Shown piece by piece: positions 21,802-28,170 of a DNA stretch of 32,715 nt. A program made the translations under genes and the position numbers. The notes under the pieces were generated by a model, which saw nothing but the letters and a program-made list of their open reading frames with translations, did not search any database and was not told the origin of the DNA. This stretch comes from a virus. The stretch covers positions 1 to 32,715 of the IMG/VR virus record IMGVR_UViG_3300035388_000086. One strand, 5' to 3'. Every line of letters begins with the position of its first letter. Position 1 is the first letter of the stretch.

Positions 21802-22397
21802 TGTCGAGCATTGATTACAGAGTAGCTGAGCTGGAACGAAAACTGGGCAATATCATCCGCATTGCCACGGTTGTGGAATTGAACGGGGACCGGGTTAAAG
21901 TGAAAGATGGTAATCTTGTCACGGGTTTTTTACCCTGGATCACCAGACGGGCTGGCAAGGATAGGGACTGGTGGGCACCGGAACCCGGAGAACAGGTAGT
22001 GCTACTTTGCCCGTCCGGGGATCCTGCCCTGGGCGTTGTGCTGCCTGCCCTTTACCAGGATAGTTATCCGGCCCCGGCAGATGTGTCCACGGTCCGACGC
22101 TGGAATTTCAGCGACGGTGCCGTTATCGAGTATGACCGGGAGGCTCACTTGCTCAAAGCAATTATTCCGGGGACCATTGAAGCCCAAGCCGAGAATGTTA
22201 TTGTGACCGCTGATGTCAGAATCAACGGCCCCCTTCATGTGACGGATGCCATTACCAGCGACATCTCCATTGCCGCCCCAGAGGTATCCGGCGGCGGATC
22301 TGTTTCTGCTCCAAGCATTAAAGCTGGCGGGAAAGAAGTCACCGAACATGACCATGCATGTCCCAATGGGGGCAGAACTTCAATTTTAGGAGAATAA
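21801..22397 (+). CDS. Baseplate spike protein (P2 gpV-like)
   Basis: A 198-residue baseplate assembly protein V. The N-terminal OB-like domain ('VVELNGDRVKVKDGNLVTGFLPWITRRAG', in sections) is followed by a repeated beta-helix section (about 110-180) and a C-terminal 'EHDHACPNGG' tip. The H183-x-H185 pair matches the HxH iron site at the apex of P2 gpV, although the rest of the apex differs. The trimer is the membrane-piercing needle at the end of the tail. P2 gpV is 211 residues. The ribosome-binding site AAGGAG stands before the ATG. Confidence 0.93.
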   Translation: MSSIDYRVAELERKLGNIIRIATVVELNGDRVKVKDGNLVTGFLPWITRRAGKDRDWWAPEPGEQVVLLCPSGDPALGVVLPALYQDSYPAPADVSTVRRWNFSDGAVIEYDREAHLLKAIIPGTIEAQAENVIVTADVRINGPLHVTDAITSDISIAAPEVSGGGSVSAPSIKAGGKEVTEHDHACPNGGRTSILGE

Positions 22398-22400
22398 AGA

Positions 22401-22604
22401 ATGCCTGACTATACCGTTAAAAAACCATGCAGGCCCAATATTGAATACAAGACTCCGGGGGATGAGGTCAGCTTGACCCCCGCCCAGGCCAAATATCTTT
22501 TGATGTCCGGACACCTGACACTTAAAAAGCAGGAGCCCAAACCCGAAGAATCCAAACCGCCGGTTAAAAAAGCCGCTAAAACTAAAAAGACGGACGCGCA
22601 ATAA
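22401..22604 (+). CDS. Small lysine-rich protein between V and W
   Basis: A 67-residue basic protein. The N-terminal 40 residues have 'PGDEVSLTPAQAKYLLMSGHL', a pattern seen in small phage proteins next to baseplate or capsid genes (a peptide-binding-like helical hairpin). The last 25 residues are a run of Lys, Pro and Glu with little structure. It has a good ribosome-binding site (TAGGAGAA). P2 has no counterpart between V and W. The function is unknown. Confidence 0.72.
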   Translation: MPDYTVKKPCRPNIEYKTPGDEVSLTPAQAKYLLMSGHLTLKKQEPKPEESKPPVKKAAKTKKTDAQ

Positions 22605-22605
22605 C

Positions 22606-22941
22606 ATGGGCATGAATGCTGCCACAGGCAAAGACCTTACCGGCCTGGATCACCTGCGCCAGAGTGTTGCGGATATCCTGGGCACCCCCATCGGCACCCG
22701 GGTGATGAGGCGGTCATACGGATCCAGGCTGCCGGAACTGATCGACAACCCCATGACCCCGGGTTTGAATGTGGATATTTTTGCCGCCACAGCCGAGGCC
22801 ATAGACCAGTGGGAAAGCCGGTATAAGCTGTCAAAAATTCAGGTGGCCGAGGCCAGCGCCGGAAAGTTGATCCTGGATCTTGTGGGAATTTATCTGCCTG
22901 AAGGCAAACTTGTCACCATGGAAGGAATCGTCATCCAATGA
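22606..22941 (+). CDS. Baseplate wedge protein (P2 gpW/T4 gp25 family)
   Basis: A 111-residue member of the GPW/gp25 family (P2 gpW is 115). Recognisable parts are 'HLRQSVADILGTPIGTRVMRRSYGSRL' and 'PELIDNPMTPGL' with the 'EAIDQWESRYKL' helix. It is the inner part of the baseplate wedge that connects the tube end with gpJ. The ATG at 22606 has a weak ribosome-binding site; an in-frame ATG at 22612 is an alternative. The end overlaps the next gene by four bases. Confidence 0.92.
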   Translation: MGMNAATGKDLTGLDHLRQSVADILGTPIGTRVMRRSYGSRLPELIDNPMTPGLNVDIFAATAEAIDQWESRYKLSKIQVAEASAGKLILDLVGIYLPEGKLVTMEGIVIQ

Positions 22942-23828
22942 CCAGTGCATTTACAGCCATAGATCTGTCACAACTGCCAGCGCCAAAGGTGGTAGAAGAG
23001 CTGTCCTTTGAAGATATCCTGACAGACTGGAAAACTGATTTTTTGGGACGGTATCCGGAGGCGGCCGCCGAACTGGATCTGGAGTCCGATCCTGTGGCCA
23101 AGCTTTTGGAAATTGGAGCATACCGGGAAATGGTCCTGCGTCAACGGGTGAACGATGGTGCCCGGGCAGTCATGCTTGCTTTTTCTGGGGATAGTGACCT
23201 GGATCACTTGGCCGCACTGACCCCGGTGGAACGAAAAACCATAGATCCCGGGGATCCGAATGCAGTACCGCCCATCGATCCCACCATGGAATCCAACGAA
23301 GAATTCAGAGGCCGGGTCCAGATGGCACCTGAAGGCTTTTCAACGGCCGGGCCGGACGGAGCTTATATTTTTCATGCCCTGACTGTAACCGGTTGCCGGG
23401 ATGCATCCGTGGCAAGCCCCAATCCGGTTGAGGTGGTGGTGACCATTCTGGGCAGGGACGGGGATGGCATTCCGGATCCGGCTGTATTGACCGAGGTGGA
23501 ATCCGTCCTGGGAAATAGCATGGTGCGGCCGCTCACTGACCAGGTCACGGTCCAGGCCCCGGAGATCCTAAATTATACCATATCTGCCACCCTTGAATTC
23601 TATGACGGCCCGGACACCGGCGTGGTTCTGGCAGAAGCCCAGGCCCAGGCCAATCAATATACCAGCGATCGCCACCGGCTTGGGGATGCTGTGACCCTTT
23701 CGGGTCTGTATGCAGCACTTCATCAACCGGGGGTGAAAAAAGTGAACCTGGCCAGCCCGGATGTTGACATCAGTGCCCAGGGGCACCAGGCTCCCTATTG
23801 CACCAATATCATAGTGGTGGCGGCATGA
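22938..23828 (+). CDS. Baseplate wedge protein (P2 gpJ-like)
   Basis: A 296-residue baseplate J protein (P2 gpJ is 302). The family parts are a start 'FTAIDLSQLPAPKVVEELSFEDIL', then 'LEIGAYREMVLRQRVNDGARAVMLAFS' and 'DLDHLAAL', a later 'NEEFRGRVQMAPEGFSTAGP' and 'AYIFHAL', and 'LSGLYAALHQPGVKKVNL'. Together with gpW and gpI it forms the wedges around the spike. It begins with ATGA coupling to W and ends with ATGA coupling to I. Confidence 0.95.
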   Translation: MTSAFTAIDLSQLPAPKVVEELSFEDILTDWKTDFLGRYPEAAAELDLESDPVAKLLEIGAYREMVLRQRVNDGARAVMLAFSGDSDLDHLAALTPVERKTIDPGDPNAVPPIDPTMESNEEFRGRVQMAPEGFSTAGPDGAYIFHALTVTGCRDASVASPNPVEVVVTILGRDGDGIPDPAVLTEVESVLGNSMVRPLTDQVTVQAPEILNYTISATLEFYDGPDTGVVLAEAQAQANQYTSDRHRLGDAVTLSGLYAALHQPGVKKVNLASPDVDISAQGHQAPYCTNIIVVAA

Positions 23829-24388
23829 CCATTTTACCACCAAACAGCTCAGCATTAGAGCAGGCCATTGACGGCAGTCAGGCTGTCCGGATTGACGGCA
23901 TTGATGTGCCCATCAGAGACCTGTGGAATCCGGATCGATGCCCTGCTATTGTTTTGCCCTGGCTTGCTTGGGCAGTTTCGGTTGATGAATGGGATCCGTC
24001 CTGGAGCGAATCACAACAGCGCCAGGTCATCAAGAACAGCCCCATTGTCCACCGCCACAAAGGCACGCGGGGAGCCATGGAAGCAGCCCTGGAATCCCTG
24101 GGATTTGGTGTTGAAGTAATCGAATGGTGGGAAAAGGTTCCCAAGGGCACCCCGGGCACCTTTGACTTAAATATTTTTATCCCGGCCGGATATGCCGTTG
24201 ACCAGGCCACCTATGATGAAGTGGAACAGGTTGCCCTGAAGGCTAAGAATATCAGAAGCCATCTGGGCAACATTCAACTGACTCCGGCAAGCTTAAGCCA
24301 GATGCCCACCTATTCGGCTGCCGTTCTATCCGGGATTATCACAACCGTTTACCCCCTGGGCCGTATCGGCATCGGGAATGATGTTTAG
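23825..24388 (+). CDS. Baseplate/tail protein I (P2 gpI-like)
   Basis: A 187-residue tail protein I (P2 gpI is 176). I chose ATG 23825, which shares ATGA with the J stop; the in-frame ATG at 23798 lies inside J. The segment with 'LPWLAWAVSVDEWDPSW', 'RHKGTRGAMEAALESLG' and 'VIEWWE' is typical. The C-terminus 'LSGIITTVYPLGRIG' is more variable. It is a baseplate protein near the fibre attachment site. Confidence 0.92.
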   Translation: MTILPPNSSALEQAIDGSQAVRIDGIDVPIRDLWNPDRCPAIVLPWLAWAVSVDEWDPSWSESQQRQVIKNSPIVHRHKGTRGAMEAALESLGFGVEVIEWWEKVPKGTPGTFDLNIFIPAGYAVDQATYDEVEQVALKAKNIRSHLGNIQLTPASLSQMPTYSAAVLSGIITTVYPLGRIGIGNDV

Positions 24389-24396
24389 GGAGCAAT

Positions 24397-25383
24397 ATGA
24401 CTGATTTTTATACACTTTGGACGGATGGCGGCCTGACCAAGCTGGGGGATGCCACCCTGGAGACACCTTTCAATATTACCACGGCTGTGGTGGGAAATGG
24501 CAACGGAGCTGACGTGATCCCTAACAAAGGACAGGTCGATCTTGTAAACCAGGTCTGGTCCGGGGCAATCGGCGGCAAGATAAGAAGCCAGTCTGATCCC
24601 AACACCATTGTTTTTGAATTTGCCATTCTGGCTGCTGACGGACCTTTTACCGTTAGAGAAGTGGGTCTCAAAAGCGATGACGGCCAGCTTTGCATTGTGG
24701 GCAATTTTCCGGTAACGGAAAAGCCAGTGGCAGCGGACGGATCTGTTCGAGACATGATCCTACGAATCCCCGTGCATTTTGAGAATGCGGATGTGGTGAA
24801 CCTGGTGATTGATCCTAATATCACGGTGGCTACCAAAACGGATGTGTTGGTCCATGCGGCTGATAGCAATCTTCATGTAACAGCAGAACTTTTAAGCCAA
24901 ATGGCGGGGATAAGAGGCTATATGCCCGGCGATGAAATAAATCTTACATATGTTCCAAGCGCACAAGAAAGAATTGATCGAGGTCTGTTGGAACGAAATG
25001 GAGATCAGCTTCTTGTTGCCGACGAACCAGATATCTATTCCAAAATTGGCAGGACCCAAACACCACCGGAAGTTGCACCTCAGTATTTCTGGCTGATGGA
25101 TGATAGAGGATTGTTTCCAAGAAATTGGGATCATGGTGCAGGAATTGACCCCGATGCTGCAAGCAGGATAAGGCCAGATGGAATTGTTGGTGATTTTGTT
25201 GGTTCTGGACAAGACGATGCATTTGAATCTCATGCTCACGGACTTGAAACGACCTCCCAACTTGCAAGCGGATCAGCAGGCGGCGACATAAACGGCGGCC
25301 CGACAATCAAACAAACACAAGCAACGGGTGGGAACGAAACTCGTCCGGCAAACAGATATAAATGGGGAGGTATTTTTAGATAA
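24397..25383 (+). CDS. Tail fibre protein, receptor-binding (P2 gpH-like)
   Basis: A 328-residue tail fibre. Residues about 1-150 are the conserved phage tail-collar fibre N-terminus (DUF3751), which docks on the baseplate; typical are 'TKLGDATLETPFNITTAVVG', 'VFEFAILAADGPFTVREVGL' and 'GSVRDMILRIPVHF'. The C-terminal half is different in composition and has a tail-collar-like ending 'WDHGAG', 'DDAFESHAHGL' and 'GGNETRPANRYKWGGIF', which is the family's distal tip that meets the receptor. P2 gpH is 669 residues, so this fibre is short. From about 24880 the DNA is less GC-rich, which suggests exchange of the host-range part. It starts after TAGGGAGC and overlaps the next gene by one base. Confidence 0.92.
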   Translation: MTDFYTLWTDGGLTKLGDATLETPFNITTAVVGNGNGADVIPNKGQVDLVNQVWSGAIGGKIRSQSDPNTIVFEFAILAADGPFTVREVGLKSDDGQLCIVGNFPVTEKPVAADGSVRDMILRIPVHFENADVVNLVIDPNITVATKTDVLVHAADSNLHVTAELLSQMAGIRGYMPGDEINLTYVPSAQERIDRGLLERNGDQLLVADEPDIYSKIGRTQTPPEVAPQYFWLMDDRGLFPRNWDHGAGIDPDAASRIRPDGIVGDFVGSGQDDAFESHAHGLETTSQLASGSAGGDINGGPTIKQTQATGGNETRPANRYKWGGIFR

Positions 25384-25958
25384 TGACAAGCTTATATTAC
25401 GCTCATCCAAAAACTCTGGAATACTTAGTGGGCAAAGACTCTGAAGCAAGCCCAAATGATAAATATACTCCTGAGACTCACGCCTTGGCAGATAAATATC
25501 GTTACAACCATCTAACGTCTTCTATTCTTAAGCCACCTGATGTTGGAAAAAATGAAAGACAAATCCTCATTAATGAGGAATGGCTTGTGGTACCGGATTT
25601 CAGAGGGAAAATTTTTTATAACACCCTTACACAGGAACAACACCAGATAACTGAACTCGATAAAGAGCCTGACCCGGCCTGGACAGATCAGGAACCTACA
25701 GCATCATATCAGGTTTGGAGTGGTAATGGCTGGATTGCCGATTTTGGTTTATGGCTGGATCAAATAATCCGCCCGCAAAGGGACGTGAAAATGGCAGCAT
25801 TTGAATGGCGGTTGGGCCGTCATGATCGGGAAATTAGGCTGGGCCTGACACTCACTGATGATATTTCCATCCTGGATAACTATATGCAAGATCTTGCTGA
25901 TTTTCCATCAACATTATCAGCAGTTATTGATCCTATTCCATGGCCAGAACTATCATAA
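25383..25958 (+). CDS. Tail fibre assembly chaperone-like protein
   Basis: A 191-residue protein in the place of P2 gpG (fibre assembly, 175 residues). The first 60 residues resemble tail fibre assembly proteins ('YYAHPKTLEYLVGKDSEA', 'ETHALADKY'). The C-terminus carries the phage chaperone-like part 'RDVKMAAFEWRLGRHDREIRLGLT', 'DNYMQDLADFPS' and the ending 'IPWPEL', as in XkdW-type and Tfa-type proteins. It should fold or attach the fibre just upstream, with which it probably coevolves; both the fibre C-terminus and this gene's first half are AT-richer than the surroundings. Position and motifs agree, but the match to a named family is not certain. Confidence 0.82.
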   Translation: MTSLYYAHPKTLEYLVGKDSEASPNDKYTPETHALADKYRYNHLTSSILKPPDVGKNERQILINEEWLVVPDFRGKIFYNTLTQEQHQITELDKEPDPAWTDQEPTASYQVWSGNGWIADFGLWLDQIIRPQRDVKMAAFEWRLGRHDREIRLGLTLTDDISILDNYMQDLADFPSTLSAVIDPIPWPELS

Positions 25959-25999
25959 TTAAATAACCGCCGTAATATTCGGTAAATTAAGGAGGCAAT

Positions 26000-27187
26000 A
26001 TGCCAGAACAATTTTTACACGGAATTGAAATCGTGGAGGTGGATGACGGGCTCCGGCCAATCCAAACGGTTAAATCTTCCGTCATCGGCCTGGTGGGGAC
26101 AGCGCCAGATGCAGATGCAATCAAATTCCCCTTGAATACTCCTGTCCTGATTGCAGGCAACCCCCGCTTAGGAGCGGATCTTGGAGCTACCGGCACCCTT
26201 AAGGATGCCCTGGACGATATTTTTGATCAGGCCTGGGCCGTGGTGGTGGTGATCCGGGTGGAAGAGGGAGCGGATGCCGCAGCCACACTGACCAACCTTG
26301 TGGGTGATGCAACGGCCTTGTCTGGAGTTCATGCCCTGCTCGGGGCAGAAAATGAAGTCAAGGTCACGCCTCGGATCCTGATCGCCCCCGGGTTCACCAG
26401 TGACCGGCCGAGTGATCTTGCCAATCCTGTGGTAACTGAGTTGCAAGGCATTGCCCAGCGTTTACGAGCGGTGATCATTGCGGACGGACCAAACACCACC
26501 ATGGCGGATGCCATTACCTACAGAGATGACTGGGGCAGTGACCGAATCTATGTGGTGGATCCGGGCGTTAAGGTCTGGGATACGCTTACCAGCACTCCTG
26601 TGGTTAAACCGGCATCGGCCAGGGTGGCGGGTCTGATCGCCAAGATGGATGCCTCCAAAGGATTCTGGTGGAGTCCGTCAAACCAGACCATCAACGGTAT
26701 TATGGGAGCTGCCCGGCCCATAGACTTTGCCATGAGCGATACCAATTGTGAGGCCAACCTGCTCAATGAGAATGAGGTGGCCACCATTGTCCACAAGAAC
26801 GGATACCGTCTCTGGGGCAACCGGACTTGTGCCACAGATTCATTGTGGGCATTCCTTTCTGTTCGCCGGACTGCCGACATGATTTATGAAAGCATGGAAG
26901 AGGCATTCTTGTGGGCTCAGGATCGTCCCATGAGCGCCAACCTATTCCTGGACATCCAGGAGAGCGTCAATGCATATCTCAGGCATCTAAAAGCGGTTGG
27001 AGCACTTCTGGGCGGGAAATGCTGGATGGATCCCACTCTGAACAGTCAGGATCAGCTAATGGCGGGCAAATTATACATGGATTTTGACCTTGAACCGCCT
27101 GCCCCTCTGGAACACCTGATTTTCAGGGCACACAGGGAAAGCGGGTATTATGAGGAACTGGTGGAGCAGGTTTTGAACGTAAGCTAA
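26000..27187 (+). CDS. Tail sheath protein (P2 gpFI-like)
   Basis: A 395-residue contractile tail sheath (P2 gpFI is 396). Typical are 'FLHGIEIVEVDDGLRPIQTVKSSVIGLVGTAP' (in sections), 'PVLIAGNPRLGADLGATGTL', 'RILIAPGFTSDRP', the 'SPSNQTINGIMGAARPI' part and 'LNENEVATIVHKNGYRLWGNRT' near the C-terminus. Sheath subunits contract and drive the tube through the envelope. A strong ribosome-binding site (AAGGAGGC) stands before the ATG. The gene follows 41 bases after the fibre chaperone with no clear promoter of its own. Confidence 0.97.
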   Translation: MPEQFLHGIEIVEVDDGLRPIQTVKSSVIGLVGTAPDADAIKFPLNTPVLIAGNPRLGADLGATGTLKDALDDIFDQAWAVVVVIRVEEGADAAATLTNLVGDATALSGVHALLGAENEVKVTPRILIAPGFTSDRPSDLANPVVTELQGIAQRLRAVIIADGPNTTMADAITYRDDWGSDRIYVVDPGVKVWDTLTSTPVVKPASARVAGLIAKMDASKGFWWSPSNQTINGIMGAARPIDFAMSDTNCEANLLNENEVATIVHKNGYRLWGNRTCATDSLWAFLSVRRTADMIYESMEEAFLWAQDRPMSANLFLDIQESVNAYLRHLKAVGALLGGKCWMDPTLNSQDQLMAGKLYMDFDLEPPAPLEHLIFRAHRESGYYEELVEQVLNVS

Positions 27188-27204
27188 ATATTTAAGGAGG
27201 GCAA

Positions 27205-27708
27205 ATGCCTTTACCCAAACGATTGAAAAACATGACGGCCTTTGTTGATGGCCGGGGCTATGCAGGCAGGGTTGAAGAAATCGAGCCGCCAAAGCTGGTC
27301 TTAAAAATGGAAGAATACCGGGCAGCCGGGATGGATGTGCCCGTGGATCTGGACATGGGTATGGAAAAGATGGAATCCTCCCTCACCTTTGCCGAATATG
27401 ATCCGAAATTGTTTGGCCTCTTTGGTTTGGTGGACGGCAATGCCGTATCCCTGACCATCAGGGGGGCAAGGGAAAATGATACCGGTACTGATGCTATCAT
27501 CATAAATATCCGGGGCGGATTTAAGGAATTGGATAGCGGCACTTGGAAGCCCGGGGATAAAGGAACTTTGAAAGGGAGTGTTTCCTGCCGGTATTATAAG
27601 CTTACCATTGGCGGACAGGAGCTGATTGAAATTGATGCGGAAAATATGACCCGGAAGATCAACGGTGTTGATCAACTGGCCGCCCAGCGTGAAGCCCTTG
27701 GGTTATAA
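27205..27708 (+). CDS. Major tail tube protein (P2 gpFII-like)
   Basis: A 167-residue tail tube (P2 gpFII is 172). The start 'LPKRLKNMTAFVDGRGYAGRVEEIEPPKL' (in sections) and 'MDVPVDLDMGMEKMESSLTFAEYDP' are close to gpFII; the end carries 'RYYKLTIGGQELIEIDAENM'. It stacks as hexameric rings to form the DNA-conducting tube inside the sheath. The ATG is behind a strong AAGGAGGG. It is followed by the tail assembly chaperone genes, as in P2. Confidence 0.97.
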   Translation: MPLPKRLKNMTAFVDGRGYAGRVEEIEPPKLVLKMEEYRAAGMDVPVDLDMGMEKMESSLTFAEYDPKLFGLFGLVDGNAVSLTIRGARENDTGTDAIIINIRGGFKELDSGTWKPGDKGTLKGSVSCRYYKLTIGGQELIEIDAENMTRKINGVDQLAAQREALGL

Positions 27709-27730
27709 CTGGGCCTATAAGGAGTAAAGA

Positions 27731-28060
27731 ATGACAGATCAGAAACAATGGATTGAACGGCCCGATGACATGACCCGGATTGCCAATCTGGAATTCCCGG
27801 TAACACTTGGGGCTGAAGGTGATACCGCAGGCAAAATTAACAAGTTGACGATCAAACGCCCTACGGTTGGGGATATCCTGACTACATCCAAATTAGGGAC
27901 AAATGAAGATGAGCGCCGGGTACAGGCTGTGGCCCGAATGAGCAATCAGCTCCCCAGCCTTATTGAAAACTTATATGCCAGTGACTGGGAGCGGGTGAAT
28001 GATGCCTATGATGAATTACGCTTCCCAAAGCAGAACGGGGCCGTCTCCGAAGAATCGTAG
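27731..28060 (+). CDS. Tail assembly chaperone E (P2 gpE-like)
   Basis: A 109-residue tail assembly protein of the P2 gpE type (P2 gpE is 91). It binds the tape measure during assembly and is absent from the mature tail. The pattern 'RPTVGDILTTSKLG' with 'ERRVQAVARMSNQLPSLIENLYASDW' is typical of this small family. A ribosome-binding site (AAGGAG) precedes it. Its 3' end contains a frameshift signal (28024-28072): most ribosomes would end at the TAG in the loop of the hairpin, giving E alone. Confidence 0.9.
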   Translation: MTDQKQWIERPDDMTRIANLEFPVTLGAEGDTAGKINKLTIKRPTVGDILTTSKLGTNEDERRVQAVARMSNQLPSLIENLYASDWERVNDAYDELRFPKQNGAVSEES

Positions 28061-28170
28061 CGGAGACGGCCCGGGGCTTAAGACAGCCCCTGTCTGAATT
28101 TATGACAATGGACCTGGAAGAACTGGCACAATGGCACCAAACACTTAAGGATATTGAAAATGGGGCATGA
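27731..28170 (+). CDS. E-E' fusion made by -1 frameshift (P2 gpE+E'-like)
   Basis: If ribosomes slip back one base at CCCAAAG (28024-28030), reading continues in the -1 frame, open from 28015 to the TGA at 28168-28170. The product would have 146 residues (100 from E, 46 after the shift); P2 gpE+E' has 142. The added part includes 'PLSEFMTMDLEELAQWH', which resembles the P2 GpE'-type family (P-L/P-S-E-L...L-x-E-L-x-x-W). An ATG-only start for this part has no ribosome-binding site. Tail chaperone frameshifts are conserved among phages with long tails. The last bases overlap the tape measure gene. Confidence 0.85.
28024..28072 (+). promoter_or_regulatory. Programmed -1 ribosomal frameshift signal
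   Basis: The slippery heptamer C-CCA-AAG (28024-28030, form X-XXY-YYZ) lies in the right phase of gene E. After seven bases, arms 28038-28049 and 28061-28072 form a perfect 12-base-pair GC-rich stem with an 11-base loop that contains the E stop codon TAG (28058-28060). No T run follows, so it is not a terminator. Confidence 0.85.

Noticed and set aside
28037-28072. GC-rich hairpin read as a transcription terminator after gene E
   Set aside because: There is no T run after it, it lies within the tail operon, and its position after an in-phase slippery heptamer explains it as a frameshift stimulator.
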